Source: Segniliparus rugosus ATCC BAA-974 | GTDB lineage: Bacteria; Actinomycetota; Actinomycetes; Mycobacteriales; Mycobacteriaceae | Direction: 5' to 3' | DNA: 64,000 nt | NCBI RefSeq assembly: GCF_000185725.2 | Contig: NZ_KI391953.1 | Location: forward strand, 1,170,750-1,234,749 | Shown here: piece after piece, positions 46,753 through 57,600 of the stretch | How positions within the stretch are numbered: position 1 is the first letter of the stretch | How the letters are laid out: each line of letters opens with the position of its first letter | Notes under the pieces: generated by a model | What the model saw: only the letters and a program-made list of their open reading frames with translations | The model's database searches: none | Told to the model about the DNA's origin: nothing | Program-made: the position numbers and the translations under genes

Positions 46753-48114
46753 TCAGAGGTGTTTGATCAGGATCTCCCCGAGCAGTTCGCGCAGTTGGGC
46801 GATCCGCTCGCGCGCGAGCGAGGTGTCCGGATGCCGCACGCGAAGCCAGAGGCCTTCGCCGGTTTGGGAGAACCAGAACTGCGCGTCGTCGGCGACGGTG
46901 GCGTTGCTGATATGCGTTGCGCGCAGCGCAGGGTCGACGTTCGGCCCGAACACTTTGCGATAGTCGATGTGGCTGACCATGGACACGTCCTTGCGCGCGA
47001 AGGCGAACGGCCCGGCCAGGCCGGAGAGCACGTGCCCGATCGGCACCTTGGCCGCGGGCAGCGCAGCGCGGAACGCGGCCCGGTTCTCCCGCACCCCGTC
47101 CGCGAAATCGGCCCCGCAGCCGAACACCAGCGGGATATTCGTGACGAACCAGCCCACTGCGGCTTCCCATTCTGGCCGCAGCCGGGTGTGCATCGGGGTG
47201 AGCGTGGCCGTGCGCTCCGGCCCGCCAAGCTCGCGGACGGCCATGGCGAGCGCGGTCAGCTCTCCGGCGAAGAGACTGCCCCCAAGGGCCTGGCACGTTG
47301 CCGCGAGCTTATCCGTGTCCTCGGAGCCGAGCAGTTCGAACACCGCCGTGCGCTGCGGCGCGACCTCGCCGGGCGCGACGCCGAGGTCGAGCGGGAAGCT
47401 CGGGAAGAACCCGTCCTGCGACGCGAGGAATTCCCGCCAGATCGTCAGCCCCTGGTGCTCGTGGGGCAGCGGCGGTTGCCCGGTCTCGTACGCGCAGTAT
47501 TCGAGGAAACTGCCGACCGGAGGCAGTCCGGGCGGCTCCCCGCCCGCGACACGGGCCGAGTAGTCCTCGTTGAGTTCGCGGACGATGAGCGCGAGCGAAA
47601 GCGCGTCCACCGAGGAGTGGTCGAAGCCGCAGATCACGGTGCTGCGCTCGGGCCTGCTGATCGCGGCGAAGAGCGCGGCGGGGAACCGGGTCGGATCGCA
47701 GGCGGAGCCGAGCTCGTCGGCGAGCAGCGCTCGGGCTTCGTCGGCGGAGGCCACGGGTTCCCCCGACTCAGGCGCGATGAGCAGGACGGCGTGCTCCGGG
47801 TGGACGTGGCGCTCGATCACGCCGTCCTTCGCCGCGAAGGAGCTGCGCAGGCCTTCGTGCCTGCGCAGAAGCGCCGCGAAGGACTCGCCGAGCGCGTCCG
47901 GCTGGATCCTGCCCGGCACGTCGAACGTCACCGCGAGCCAGCCGTCGGCCTTGGGCTTGCGCGCTGCCGTCGCCTGGAGCAGATAGCCGAGGTGGAAACC
48001 TTGGTTCGCGGACGGCGGGATGTCCGAGGGGGTGTGAGCGACCGAGGGCGGGGACTGCCATCGGAGGTACTCGCCCGGCTCCAACTCGACCAAGTCGATC
48101 GTCGTGACCAGCAT
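46753..48114 (-). CDS. PapA-like acyltransferase (condensation-domain fold), copy 3
   Basis: ATG 48114 gives 453 residues. The start MLVTTIDLVELEPGEYLRWQ and the motif FDHSSVDALS near residue 167 match the PapA/condensation-domain superfamily, where the second His of HHxxxD is catalytic; here Asp takes the place of the first His. Further segments are EAAVGWFVTNIPLVF, which is a family pattern, and SQTGEGLWLRVRHP. PapA enzymes esterify trehalose or other alcohols with acyl groups in lipid synthesis. It is the most downstream of three such genes, 41 bases after the previous one. The acceptor is not predictable. Confidence 0.87.
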   Translation of the reverse strand: MLVTTIDLVELEPGEYLRWQSPPSVAHTPSDIPPSANQGFHLGYLLQATAARKPKADGWLAVTFDVPGRIQPDALGESFAALLRRHEGLRSSFAAKDGVIERHVHPEHAVLLIAPESGEPVASADEARALLADELGSACDPTRFPAALFAAISRPERSTVICGFDHSSVDALSLALIVRELNEDYSARVAGGEPPGLPPVGSFLEYCAYETGQPPLPHEHQGLTIWREFLASQDGFFPSFPLDLGVAPGEVAPQRTAVFELLGSEDTDKLAATCQALGGSLFAGELTALAMAVRELGGPERTATLTPMHTRLRPEWEAAVGWFVTNIPLVFGCGADFADGVRENRAAFRAALPAAKVPIGHVLSGLAGPFAFARKDVSMVSHIDYRKVFGPNVDPALRATHISNATVADDAQFWFSQTGEGLWLRVRHPDTSLARERIAQLRELLGEILIKHL

Positions 48115-48155
48115 GGCTGCAATGTAGCAGCCGCCCGAGTCGGGCGCGTGACAGC

Positions 48156-49700
48156 TTAGGCGCGGGAGAGCTGACCGAGGGGGTAGCGGCCGGTCTCGAC
48201 CACGCTGCGGAGCACGCTGCGCAGGTGGTCGACGTATTTGCGGATCGAAGCCTCGGCGACCGGGTTGTCGGGGAAGAACACGACGAGTTCGAGCAGGTCG
48301 TGGTACCGGTTGAGCCAGTTGAACACCGTCGTGGTCGGCGGCACCGGCTGGACCACCTTGTGGTACGAGGTCTCTTTCGTCGCGAGCCAGGTCGGGAACA
48401 GCCGCACGTCGATGAAGGAGATCATCGGCGGGGGCTGGAAGGGGATGCCGGTCGAGTCTGCGGTGCCCATGGTCTCGGCGACGAGGTCGATGACGCGCTG
48501 GATCGGGACGGAGGCGAGTTCTTTGGTGTCGTTCATCGCCTGCTGCGAGCGGGGGATGAGGTCCGCGAAGTCGGCGACGTCGTCCAGGCCGAACATGACC
48601 GGGATCGTGTTGATGAACCAGCCGTGCGTGTAGGTGTACCGCTCGTCGTCCCTGGTGGCAACCGCGCGCAGCATGTTGAACTGGCTTTGCCCGCCGAGCT
48701 CGTAGTTCGTCGCGGCGAACGCGGCGTACACGCCTGCGGTGAAGCCGCCGCCGTGCTCCTTGCAGTATTTGTGCAGGATCTCTGCCTCGTGCTCGGTGAT
48801 GAGCTCGAAGGTGAGCACCTTCCCGCCGGGCTCGCCCGAGCCCTCGCCGAGCGGAAGCGGGAATTTCTGCAGCTGCCCGCCGAGGCTGTGGTAGTACTCG
48901 ATCCAGCGTTGCGTCTGCGGGGAGTCGATGGTGAGCGAGGCGAGGCGGGCGCGCTCCTCCCGCGCGGATTCGAGCTGGCTGCCGGGGTTCGGCAGTACGG
49001 CGGGCTCGTCCTCTGTGATCTCCCGGTACAGGGATTTGATCTCCACGATGGCGATGAGGTTGCTGTACCCGTCGCAGAAGCTGTGGTCCTCGGCGAGGAC
49101 GGCGTGGAAGCCGTCCTCGTGTTCGACCGCCGCGAACACGAGCGCGGGCCACTGCAGGGGCGAGGTCGTCTCGTCGAAGCGCGACACCAGGTAGTCCCGC
49201 ACCTGCTCGCCCGTCTCGAACGTCGGGCCTTCGACCAGCTCCCAAGTGAGCGTGGCGGGGTCCACCTCGTGCCGGATCACCTTCGAGATCGGCTGCCCCG
49301 CGTTCCCGATCGCCGGGATCTCCTGCACCTGGAACCACGAGCGCAGGCTGTCATGCCGTTTGAGGAACCGCTGCCACACCTCGCCCAACGCGTCCTTGTC
49401 GAGGGGGACGTCGAACTCGATCGACACCGCCTCCCAGACCGCGGGCGGGGGCGAGGGCAGTTTGGCGTTTGCCGAGGCTCGGCGGATGTGCCGCTCCTGG
49501 ATGTACGAAGCCGGGATCGGGCTCACCGGCGCGCTGGGGCTCGTCGACTCCGATGGGGCGGTCACCCTCCACTCCCAGACTTTCCCGGCCCGAGGCTCCC
49601 AGAAGCACGCAGGGATCTGAATGCCGTGCGCCTCCTTCTGGCGCGAATCTGATGTCTGGAGATCGGCGTCGCCGTTGACGCCTGTGGATGATTGATTCAC
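48156..49700 (-). CDS. PapA-like acyltransferase (condensation-domain fold), copy 2
   Basis: GTG 49700 gives 514 residues, with a Ser/Thr/Pro-rich N-terminal stretch (SESTSPSAPVSPIPASYIQE) before the domain. The active-site segment is AEDHSFCDGYSN near residue 215, a D-H-x3-D-G form of the HHxxxDG motif. Other family patterns are THGWFINTIPVMF, TGIPFQPPPMISFIDVRLFP and VVFFPDNPVAEASIRKYVDH. The tail ends GRYPLGQLSRA. The acyl donor and acceptor are unknown; by analogy with PapA1-A4 it may act on trehalose-based or related glycolipids. It lies between the other two copies in the same direction. Confidence 0.88.
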   Translation of the reverse strand: MNQSSTGVNGDADLQTSDSRQKEAHGIQIPACFWEPRAGKVWEWRVTAPSESTSPSAPVSPIPASYIQERHIRRASANAKLPSPPPAVWEAVSIEFDVPLDKDALGEVWQRFLKRHDSLRSWFQVQEIPAIGNAGQPISKVIRHEVDPATLTWELVEGPTFETGEQVRDYLVSRFDETTSPLQWPALVFAAVEHEDGFHAVLAEDHSFCDGYSNLIAIVEIKSLYREITEDEPAVLPNPGSQLESAREERARLASLTIDSPQTQRWIEYYHSLGGQLQKFPLPLGEGSGEPGGKVLTFELITEHEAEILHKYCKEHGGGFTAGVYAAFAATNYELGGQSQFNMLRAVATRDDERYTYTHGWFINTIPVMFGLDDVADFADLIPRSQQAMNDTKELASVPIQRVIDLVAETMGTADSTGIPFQPPPMISFIDVRLFPTWLATKETSYHKVVQPVPPTTTVFNWLNRYHDLLELVVFFPDNPVAEASIRKYVDHLRSVLRSVVETGRYPLGQLSRA

Positions 49701-49890
49701 TCGATGGTGTCCCTCGAATCGTGGCTGAGCGATGAGCGTGTGCGCGTTGAAGATCTAGTCTGCCACGGCGAGCGCCGCGCACGGGAGAGGCGGGCCATCT
49801 GAGCAGCGGGTTTCTCCGCGCGCGGCTGTGATCCCGGATGGAAAGCCCAGTTCAACAAACGAGGTTGCAGTTTGCTAACGAAACCTGGAT
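49701..49890 (-). other. Gap between two PapA-like genes
   Basis: This 190-base gap separates the first and second PapA-like genes in transcription order, so the second may have its own promoter. I see no frame or motif I can support. Confidence 0.4.
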
Positions 49891-51348
49891 TCATGCGGGC
49901 TGGCGCAAACGCTCCGACCGAGCGGAGCGTTTCTGTTCAGACAGTTTGAAATCGCCAGTCTCGGCGACGCTCACGACGATGCTCCGGAACGTGGAGAGGA
50001 ACTTGTGCACGTTGCGACTGGCGGTCTCGGTGTTCGGGTACCGGCCGCAGAGCACGAGGCCAGAGGACGACCGGTTGAAGAACAGCGCGACTTCCTCGTC
50101 CGAGTAGTTCTTGCTCCGCAGCCCCCGAAGCCGCCATTCCTGCCATTGGTCGCCGCCGGGGATGGACACGCCGTTGATGAAGGAGACGAGGAAGGAGTTC
50201 TTCGCCTTGGGCTCGAGCAGCTCGCAGATCCGCGCGTACGGCACGGAGGCGACGAGCCTGCCGGTCTGCTGGGTCTGCTGCGCGAGCGGGGTGGCTTGGG
50301 AGAACGAGTCGACTTCGCGGATGTCGACGACCATGGGCGCGATGCCGACGAACCAGCCGAGGGACTCCGCCCAACGGGGGTTGTTGCGGGTGTGGAACGG
50401 CATGACGGCGCTGAACTGGTCCCGGTCCGAGGTGAGTTTCGTGCTCAGGGCCAACGCGGCGATGATCCCGGCCTGATAGCCGCCGCCCGCAGATTTGCAG
50501 GCGGCGGAGAAGTCTTCGCTCAGCTGCGAGTCCAACAGCCACGACATGTAGCCGCGCTGCGCCACGCGGCCCCGGTGCGACCTGCCGTCTTCGAGCGGGA
50601 GGGGGAAAGTCGCCGAGCGGCCGTCTTTCAGGACCGCCTCCCAAGCGCGCACGGCGGGATGCCCGGCATCGACAGACTGGGCGGTCACGCGCTCCTCGGC
50701 GGAGAAGTCCACGTACGAGTCTTTGTCCGTAGCGGGCGGCGGGACGAAGTCCGGAGCCTCGACGAGCACTTGGCGGTACAGCTGCACCAGCTCGTTGCCG
50801 AGCAGGTAGATCGAGTACCCGTCCAGAAGGCTGTGGTCGGCGACGAACAGGACGGTGAAGGTGCCGTCGTCCCGCTCGATGGTGGAGAACACGTATCCGG
50901 GCCAGCGCGAGGGCGAGGCGATGGTGTCGAATTGGTGGCTGAGTTCGCGGTGCACGGCGGTGGCTGAGTGCAGGTCGCCCACGTCGACCTGGACGAAGTC
51001 CACGGTCCCCTCGGGGAGGGTGCGCCGGATCAGCGAGGAGGTCTGGGGCTTGACCAGGTCGACGAACTCGACCTGGGAACGCAGCACCTCGTGGCGGTCC
51101 GCCCAGATCCGCAGCGTGCGGCGCAGCGCCTCGTGGTCGAGCTCGCCCTCGAATTCCAGTGCCGTGCCGATCCAGGATTCCCGCGTCTCGCAGCTGGCGA
51201 GGGTGTAGTCGCGCAGATGCGCTTCGTGGACGTAGGAGACGGCCCTCGGGTCCAGCGGCCATTCGTGCAGCGCGGACGCGGTGTGCGCCATCCAATGCGT
51301 GACCCGGCCAGGGGTGATCGGATAGTCGAAAAGCTCGACGAATTCCAT
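49891..51348 (-). CDS. PapA-like acyltransferase (condensation-domain fold), copy 1
   Basis: ATG 51348 (MEFVELFDYPITPGRVTHWM) follows GAGAGGAA and gives 485 residues. The active-site motif VADHSLLDGYSIYLL near residue 168 has the D-H-x3-D-G pattern. Typical patterns are FSAVMPFHTRNNPRWAESLG followed by WFVGIAPMVVD near residue 325, NSFLVSFINGVSIPGG and VALFFNRSSSGLVLCGRYPN. The C-terminus SEQKRSARSERLRQPA is partly encoded by a perfect hairpin (49907-49932), so the last residues may be a by-product of a terminator. It is the first of three tandem paralogues and is divergent from adnA. Confidence 0.88.
   Translation of the reverse strand: MEFVELFDYPITPGRVTHWMAHTASALHEWPLDPRAVSYVHEAHLRDYTLASCETRESWIGTALEFEGELDHEALRRTLRIWADRHEVLRSQVEFVDLVKPQTSSLIRRTLPEGTVDFVQVDVGDLHSATAVHRELSHQFDTIASPSRWPGYVFSTIERDDGTFTVLFVADHSLLDGYSIYLLGNELVQLYRQVLVEAPDFVPPPATDKDSYVDFSAEERVTAQSVDAGHPAVRAWEAVLKDGRSATFPLPLEDGRSHRGRVAQRGYMSWLLDSQLSEDFSAACKSAGGGYQAGIIAALALSTKLTSDRDQFSAVMPFHTRNNPRWAESLGWFVGIAPMVVDIREVDSFSQATPLAQQTQQTGRLVASVPYARICELLEPKAKNSFLVSFINGVSIPGGDQWQEWRLRGLRSKNYSDEEVALFFNRSSSGLVLCGRYPNTETASRNVHKFLSTFRSIVVSVAETGDFKLSEQKRSARSERLRQPA
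49907..49932. terminator. Hairpin within the 3' end of the first PapA-like gene
   Basis: AAACGCTCCG (49907-49916) and CGGAGCGTTT (49923-49932) are exact complements with a six-base loop. It overlaps the last codons of the minus-strand gene. No T run follows on the minus strand, so termination is uncertain. Confidence 0.4.
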
Positions 51349-51558
51349 CGGCCGGTTCCTCTCTCGTTTCGACTGCGTGCAGCGGCTTGCATTATTCTAT
51401 GGCCGGTGCCATTTGCGCGCAGTTTTGGAGGACTGTGCTTATCGTCTCAGCGCGTGGGCGTGTCACGTCACGATTTCGAGCAAAATGCTACAGCACGAAC
51501 CGGGGTCCGCGTCTGTTTGAATTGTCAGACTGCGGTGTTAAAAGAGACCAGTGTTGAG

Positions 51559-54500
51559 ATGGATGTGATGACCACGCGCGAGCTGCCCGAAGAGCCGGCC
51601 CGGCTCTTCGAAGAGTCGGCGCTGGGCCGTCGGGAGCCGTTCCTCGTCCTCGGCGGGCCGGGGTCGGGCAAGACGAGGCTCGTCGTGGAGTTGGCGTGCC
51701 ATTGGGCGCTGCAGCCGCAGACCTCGGCAGTCGTCCTCGCCCCGAACCGCGCCGCCGCGGACCTGCTCCGAGGCGAGATCCATGGCAGGCTGCTGCGCGC
51801 GAGCCCGGAGCTGGCGCTGGCCAAGCCGCTCGTGCGCACCACGCACTCGTACGCGTTCGCGCTGCTCGAAGCGAGGGCCCGGACGTTCGGCAACCCGCCG
51901 CCCCGGCTGATCCCCGCCGCGGAGCAGGACGCGACGCTGCGGGAGCTGGCGGACGAGCAGGCGGCGCGTTGGCCGCCCTCGTTGCGGGGCGCGCTCGGCT
52001 CCGCCGAATTCACCGCGCAACTGCGCGCAGTCTTCCAGCGCGCGGCGCAGCATGGGCACGGCCCCGAGGGCCTGATCGCGCTCGGGAGGGAGCGGGCCCG
52101 CCCGGAATGGGTCGCGGCGGGGCGGACGTGGCAGGAGTACGAGCAGGTCATGACCTTGCGCAACGCGGTGGGGATGGCGGATCCGACGGGCAGCCCTGGG
52201 GCGCTCGACGCGGCGGAGCTGTTGACCGCGGCGCTGGACGCGGTGGCCGAGGACCCGGACTTGCTCAGGCAGCCGCTCGGCGGCCCGGGGGGCAGGTTCG
52301 TCGTGTTCGTGGACGACGCGCAGCATTTCGACCCGCAGGCGGCCCGTCTGGCGGGCCTCGCCTCGGACCGGGCGGATTTGGCGGTCCTCACCGCCGACCC
52401 GGACCAGTCGGTGTTCTGGTTCCAGGGCGCGGAGGCGGGCCCGAATTTCTGGCGGCGCGCGCGGCGGCTGCGCCTCGGCCCGAGCCAGCGGCTGGCTCCG
52501 GAGGTCGCGGGGCTGGTCGCGGCGGTCGCCCCGCGCTCGGTCCCCGAGGTGGCGACCGCGCGAGAGGCTCCGGGCGAGGCTCGGGTGCGGCTGTACCCGA
52601 CGACGGCCGCGCAGGCAGAGGGCGTGGTCGAGGCGTTGCGGCGGGCGCACGCGCGCGACGGGGTCCCATGGTCCAGGATGGCGGTGCTGGTCCGTTCGGT
52701 CCCCGCGCTCGCGCCGTCCCTCGCGCGTGCCGCCGCGCTGGCGGAGGTGCCGCTGCGCGCCCCGTCCGCCAGCGGCCCGCTCGCATCGAATACGACCGTA
52801 TTGGCACTGCTCCTCTTGCTCAGAGCGGTCGCGGCGGCGGACCTCGAACCCTCGACAGCCCTGCAGTTGTTGACCTCGCCGCTCGCCGGGGCCACGGTCG
52901 CCGAGGCCCGAGCGCTGCGCAGGCGGTTGCGCGAGGAGGAGCCGGACCGTCCGTCGCTCGAATCGCTCGCCGGGCTGATCCTCGACGACGCGGAGCGGGG
53001 CGAGGCGGACCTGCCGGAGCCCGCGCTGCGCCTGCGACGGGTGTGGCGGGCGGCCTCGGCGGCGGCGCGCTCGGCGCAAACGGTGGAAGACGTGTTGTGG
53101 GCGGCGTGGTCGGCGAGCGGTTTGGAGGAGCGCTGGGGCGACGAAATCCTCGCCGAGCCGGACTTCGCGGCGGTGAACGCGCTGTTTTCCTCGGCGCGCG
53201 CGCAGCACGTTGCGGACTCGCGCGAGATCGGCCCGGCCCTCGCCCAGTTCGCCGAGCGGATCGAGCGCGAACGCCTGCCCGCGCCGGGGCGGATCGCGGA
53301 CGGCGGCGGCTCCGACGCGGTGACGTTGTCGTCCGCGCACGCGGCAGCAGGCCGGGAATGGGACGTCGTGGTGGTGTGCGGGGTGCAGGAAGGTTTGTGG
53401 CCAGGGCTTTCGGAGTCCAATTCCCTGCTCGGGGTCGACGAGCTCGCCGCCGCGTTTGACGGCGTGCGCGCCGATGCGAAGCTCGACGCGCGCAAACAAG
53501 TGCTGGCCCAAGAGCGCAGGCTGCTCTACCTCGCCTGCTCGCGGGCGAGGGACCAGTTGCTGCTCACCGCCGTAGAAGGGGAGGGGGATTTGGTCCCCTC
53601 TCGCTTCTTGCCGCTCTGGTGGCAAGGCTCCGCCTCGGAGCGGGCCCCCGAAGCGGAACCCGCGCCGCAGGCTCCGCAGGCCCCGTGGAGTTCGGCGGGC
53701 GTCGTCGCCGAGCTGCGCAGGCTCGTGTGCGGGGCGGACGAGGGCCGCGCGAGCCGGGCCGCCGCAGCGCTCGCCGCGCTGGCGCGGGTCGGAGTGGCGA
53801 GCGCGCATCCCAAGAGCTGGCACGGGCTCGCCGCGCCGTCGACGGACGAGCCGTTGGCCGAGGACGGCGTGGTGACTTTGAGCCCTTCCAGGGTGGAGCA
53901 ACTGCTCGTCTGCCCGCTGCGCTGGCTGTTCGAGCGGGCGGTCCCCTCGGCTCCTGGCGAGGCCGCCGCTGTGGGCACGGCCGTGCATCTTTTGGCCTCG
54001 GTCTCGGGACGGTTCTCCGAAGAAGAGCTCGCCTCGGCGCTCGACGAGGCCGTCAGCCAGGCGGACGCGCGGTCGGCTCGTCCGCCATGGGCGGCGCAGC
54101 GGCGACGGGAGCAGCTCGGACGGCTCCTCGCCACGTTCTCGGGCTGGCTTGCGGCTTCGCGCGGCGAGTTGACCGAGGTCGGCGTGGAAGTCCCCGTGGA
54201 AATGACCCTCCCGGCGCTCGGCGGGCGGTCCGGCTCGTTGCCCCGAGCCTCGCGCGCCCCGATCGCCGACGTGGAGCTGGAAGTGCGGATCAAGGGCAGG
54301 ATCGACCGTTTGGAGAAGACGAGGGACGGCGAGCTGGTGATCGTGGATCTGAAGACCGCGAAGACGCCGCGCAGCGTCGCCTCGGTCCACGAGGACGCGC
54401 AGCTGGCCTGCTACCAGCTCGTCGTCGGCGCGGCGCGGGAGGAGCCGGTGGCGGGCGGCAGGCTGGTCTTCCTCGGAGCCCCGCGCAAGGATGCCGGAGC

Positions 54501-54675
54501 CGCGGAGCGCGAGCAGCCCGGACTGGACGACGAGGCGGCGCGCGCGTGGAGCGACGCGGTCCGCGAGGCCGGGGCTTTGGCGGTCGGGCCGCAGTTCCCC
54601 GCCCGTCCGAACGCGGGGTGCGCCAGCTGCCCCGGACGGCGTTGCTGCCCCGCGCTGCGAAGGGCCGCCGGATGA
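51559..54675 (+). CDS. adnA: AdnA subunit of the AdnAB helicase-nuclease
   Basis: AdnAB resects DNA double-strand breaks in mycobacteria. ATG 51559 gives 1038 residues; the longer frame upstream overlaps the divergent PapA gene region and is not conserved. The helicase part has Walker A LGGPGSGKTRLVVELA near residue 35, the Walker B-like VVFVDDAQHFDPQAARLAG near residue 250, TADPDQSVFWFQGAE and SAHAAAGREWDVVVV. The Walker B is degenerate (DDAQ for DExQ). The RecB-type nuclease domain near the C-terminus has KGRIDRLEK and LVIVDLKTAK, and the Cys cluster is made by LLVCPLRWLF and ASCPGRRCC. Its stop overlaps the adnB start (ATGA at 54672-54675). Confidence 0.94.
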   Translation: MDVMTTRELPEEPARLFEESALGRREPFLVLGGPGSGKTRLVVELACHWALQPQTSAVVLAPNRAAADLLRGEIHGRLLRASPELALAKPLVRTTHSYAFALLEARARTFGNPPPRLIPAAEQDATLRELADEQAARWPPSLRGALGSAEFTAQLRAVFQRAAQHGHGPEGLIALGRERARPEWVAAGRTWQEYEQVMTLRNAVGMADPTGSPGALDAAELLTAALDAVAEDPDLLRQPLGGPGGRFVVFVDDAQHFDPQAARLAGLASDRADLAVLTADPDQSVFWFQGAEAGPNFWRRARRLRLGPSQRLAPEVAGLVAAVAPRSVPEVATAREAPGEARVRLYPTTAAQAEGVVEALRRAHARDGVPWSRMAVLVRSVPALAPSLARAAALAEVPLRAPSASGPLASNTTVLALLLLLRAVAAADLEPSTALQLLTSPLAGATVAEARALRRRLREEEPDRPSLESLAGLILDDAERGEADLPEPALRLRRVWRAASAAARSAQTVEDVLWAAWSASGLEERWGDEILAEPDFAAVNALFSSARAQHVADSREIGPALAQFAERIERERLPAPGRIADGGGSDAVTLSSAHAAAGREWDVVVVCGVQEGLWPGLSESNSLLGVDELAAAFDGVRADAKLDARKQVLAQERRLLYLACSRARDQLLLTAVEGEGDLVPSRFLPLWWQGSASERAPEAEPAPQAPQAPWSSAGVVAELRRLVCGADEGRASRAAAALAALARVGVASAHPKSWHGLAAPSTDEPLAEDGVVTLSPSRVEQLLVCPLRWLFERAVPSAPGEAAAVGTAVHLLASVSGRFSEEELASALDEAVSQADARSARPPWAAQRRREQLGRLLATFSGWLAASRGELTEVGVEVPVEMTLPALGGRSGSLPRASRAPIADVELEVRIKGRIDRLEKTRDGELVIVDLKTAKTPRSVASVHEDAQLACYQLVVGAAREEPVAGGRLVFLGAPRKDAGAAEREQPGLDDEAARAWSDAVREAGALAVGPQFPARPNAGCASCPGRRCCPALRRAAG

Positions 54676-57600
54676 TCAGTCCGAGGCTGCTCGCGCAGGC
54701 GGTCGGCGCGCCTTTGCCGAGCGAGGAGCAGGAGCGGGTGATCGGAGCCCCGCTCGCCTCGTCGGTGGTGCTGGCCGGGGCCGGGTCGGGGAAGACGGAG
54801 ACCATCGCCGCCCGCGTGGTCTGGCTGATCGCCAACGGGCTGGTGGAGCCGGAGCAGGTGCTCGGACTCACCTTCACAAGGTCGGCGGCGCGGGGGATGC
54901 TCAGCCGCATCCGCGCGCGGCTCGCGGGCTTCGCGGCCTCCCCGCTCCTCGGCCGCGTGGACCCGACCGGGCGGCTGGGCGAGCTGCTGGAGAACTCCGA
55001 GCCGCAGGTGATGACCTACGACGCGTACGCGGGCGAGCTGGTGTCGCGGTGGGGGCTGCTGCTGGGCGGGAGCGCCGCTCCCCAGGCGGACGGGGCCGCG
55101 GGCGGTCGCGTCGTGCTGTCCGACTCGGGGATGTGGCAGCTGGCGTACGAGACGGTGGTCGGCTGGGAGTCCTCGCTCTCGGTGGACCGGAGCGCGGCGG
55201 GAGCGGCGGAGGCGATCACCGCGCTGGGTCGACGGATGGCGGAGCAATTGGCGGGGCCGGAGCGGGTGACGTCGGCGGCAGAGGAGCTGGAGCGGCTGGT
55301 GCGCACGCTGCCGAAGGGGCCGAGGCAGCGCGCCGAGCCTTCCCTCGAGTTGCGGGACGCGGTCGCGGTGCAGCAGGCGAGGGCGGAGCTGCTGGGGATG
55401 GTGGCCAAGGTGCAGGAGCGGCTGCGGTCGAGCGGCGCGGCGGACTTCGCGACGCAGACAGCCCGCGCGGCGGAGCTGGCGGCCAGGTTCGCGCAGGTGC
55501 GGGCGGAGGAGTCGGGGGCGCATCGGGTGGTGTTGCTCGACGAGTACCAGGACACCGGCCATGCCCAGCGGATGCTGCTCCGCGCGCTCTTCGGCCAGGA
55601 CGGCGACAATGATGTGGCGGTCACCGCTGTGGGCGACCCCCATCAGGCGATTTACGCGTGGCGCGGGGCTTCGGCTGGCAACCTCGCGGCGTTCGGGGAC
55701 GATTTCGGCGCGCGGGACTCGCTCACGCTCATGACCAGTTGGCGCAATCCGGTCGCCGTGCTCGGGCTCGCGAACCGGACCGTCGCCCCGTTGCGCCGCG
55801 CGGGGGTGCGAGCGCCGTGCCGGAGCTGACGGCCCGGCCCGAAGCCCCGGCGGGCGAGGTGCGGGTGGCGCTCTTCGAGGACGCGGCCGAGGAACGGGCG
55901 TGGATCGCCGAGCGGTTGCGCCGTGCTGCGGCAGAGGCGGACGGGACCGGCTCCCGGCCTTCTATGGCAGTGCTGGTCAGGCGGAACGCCGACGCCCTCG
56001 CCGTCGCCGACGCGCTCGCCTCGGCGGGGCTCGAGGCACAGGTGGTCGGACTGGGGGGCCTGTTGGACACGCCGGAAGTCTCAGACCTGCTCGCGATGCT
56101 GGAGCTCGTGGCGGACCCGAGTTCGTCCACGGCCGCGTTGCAGGTGCTCACCAGCCCGCGCTGGCGGATCGGCGCGGCAGACCTGGCCGCTTTGTCCGCG
56201 CGGGCGGCGGAACTGGGCGCTCGCAGGCCCAAACGCTCCGCCCCGAAGGACTCCGCCGAGCTGATCGACCAGCTCGCGGGCGTGCTCGCCGACGAAGGAG
56301 CAGAGCAGGCGAGCCTGGGCGACGCGCTCGCGGACTTGGGCGACCTGGCCAGGTACGGGCCGGCGGGGGGCGCGCGGCTGGCCGTGCTGGCGGGGGAGGT
56401 CGACCGGCTGCGCGCGCAGCTCGACCGGCCTCTGCCGGAGTTCGTGACGCTGGTGGAGCGGACGATGGGGTTCGCAGTCGAGGCGGACGCGCAGGCGCGC
56501 GAACGGCTCTCGGCGTTCGCCTCGGTGGTGGCCGAGCACGCCAAAGGGGTCGCCGCGACCGGCGGCTCGACGAGCCTGTCCGGCCTCGTCGGCTATCTGC
56601 GCGTCGCTGAGACGGTGGAGCGCGGGCTGCCCGTCGGCGAGGTCGCGCCGGATCCGAGGAAAGTCCAGGTGCTGACTGTTCACGCGGCAAAGGGGCTGGA
56701 GTGGGACGTCGTCGCGGTCGCGCATCTCGTCAAGGGCGTGTTCCCAACAGGCAGGGCGCGGTCCACCTGGGTCGGCGACCTCACCGAGCTGCCGCCGGAC
56801 GATCTCGGCCCGCTCACATCGTCGCAGGACCGCGCGGAGCTGCAAGAGATGCTGCGCGCGGAGCGAGAGGCGGCGAAAGAGGTGGCGGACGAGGAGGAGC
56901 GCAGGCTCGGCTACGTCGCGGTGACTCGTGCCAAGCAGACGCTGCTGCTCTCCGGGCACTGGTGGGCCGAAGGCGTCGAACGGGCGCTCGGGCCGTCCGC
57001 GTTCCTGGTCGAGTGGCGCGACGCGCTGGCGGAGCAAGGCGGCATGCCGGACGTGTGGGCCGAATCGCCCGCAGGCGAGGCGGCCAATCCCTTGCTCGGC
57101 GAGGCCGAAGGCGTCCTCTGGCCCGCCGATCCGCTGCTCGGGCGCAGGCCATCGGTCGAACGGGGCGCGGACCTCGTGCGCGCGGCCCTTGCCGCCGAAG
57201 CGTCGTCGGCTTCTTTCGCGGCGGCGGACCCCGAGGACCGGGACGCGGAGCTGTTCGCGGCGGCGGAGGCGTTGATCGCCGAACGGGAGGCTGCGGCGGA
57301 GCGCGCCGCCGCCGAGCGCTCGGGGCTCACGGTCAGCGATGTCGTGGGCCTCGTGGTGGACCCGGCGGAATTCGCGCGCGAGCGCGCCAGGCGCGGCCCC
57401 CGCCCGCCCGCCCGCGAGGCGCAGGCGGGAACCGATTTCCACGAATGGGTGCGCAGCTGGTACCTGTCCGAGGAGCTTTTGGGCCTCGACGAGCTGCCAG
57501 GGGCGGCGGACGACGGCTGGGAGTCCGCCGAGCGCGGGCACGCCCCCCGATTGCGGCAGATGTTCCTTGACTCGCCGTGGGCGGCCCGCAGCCCGGTTGC

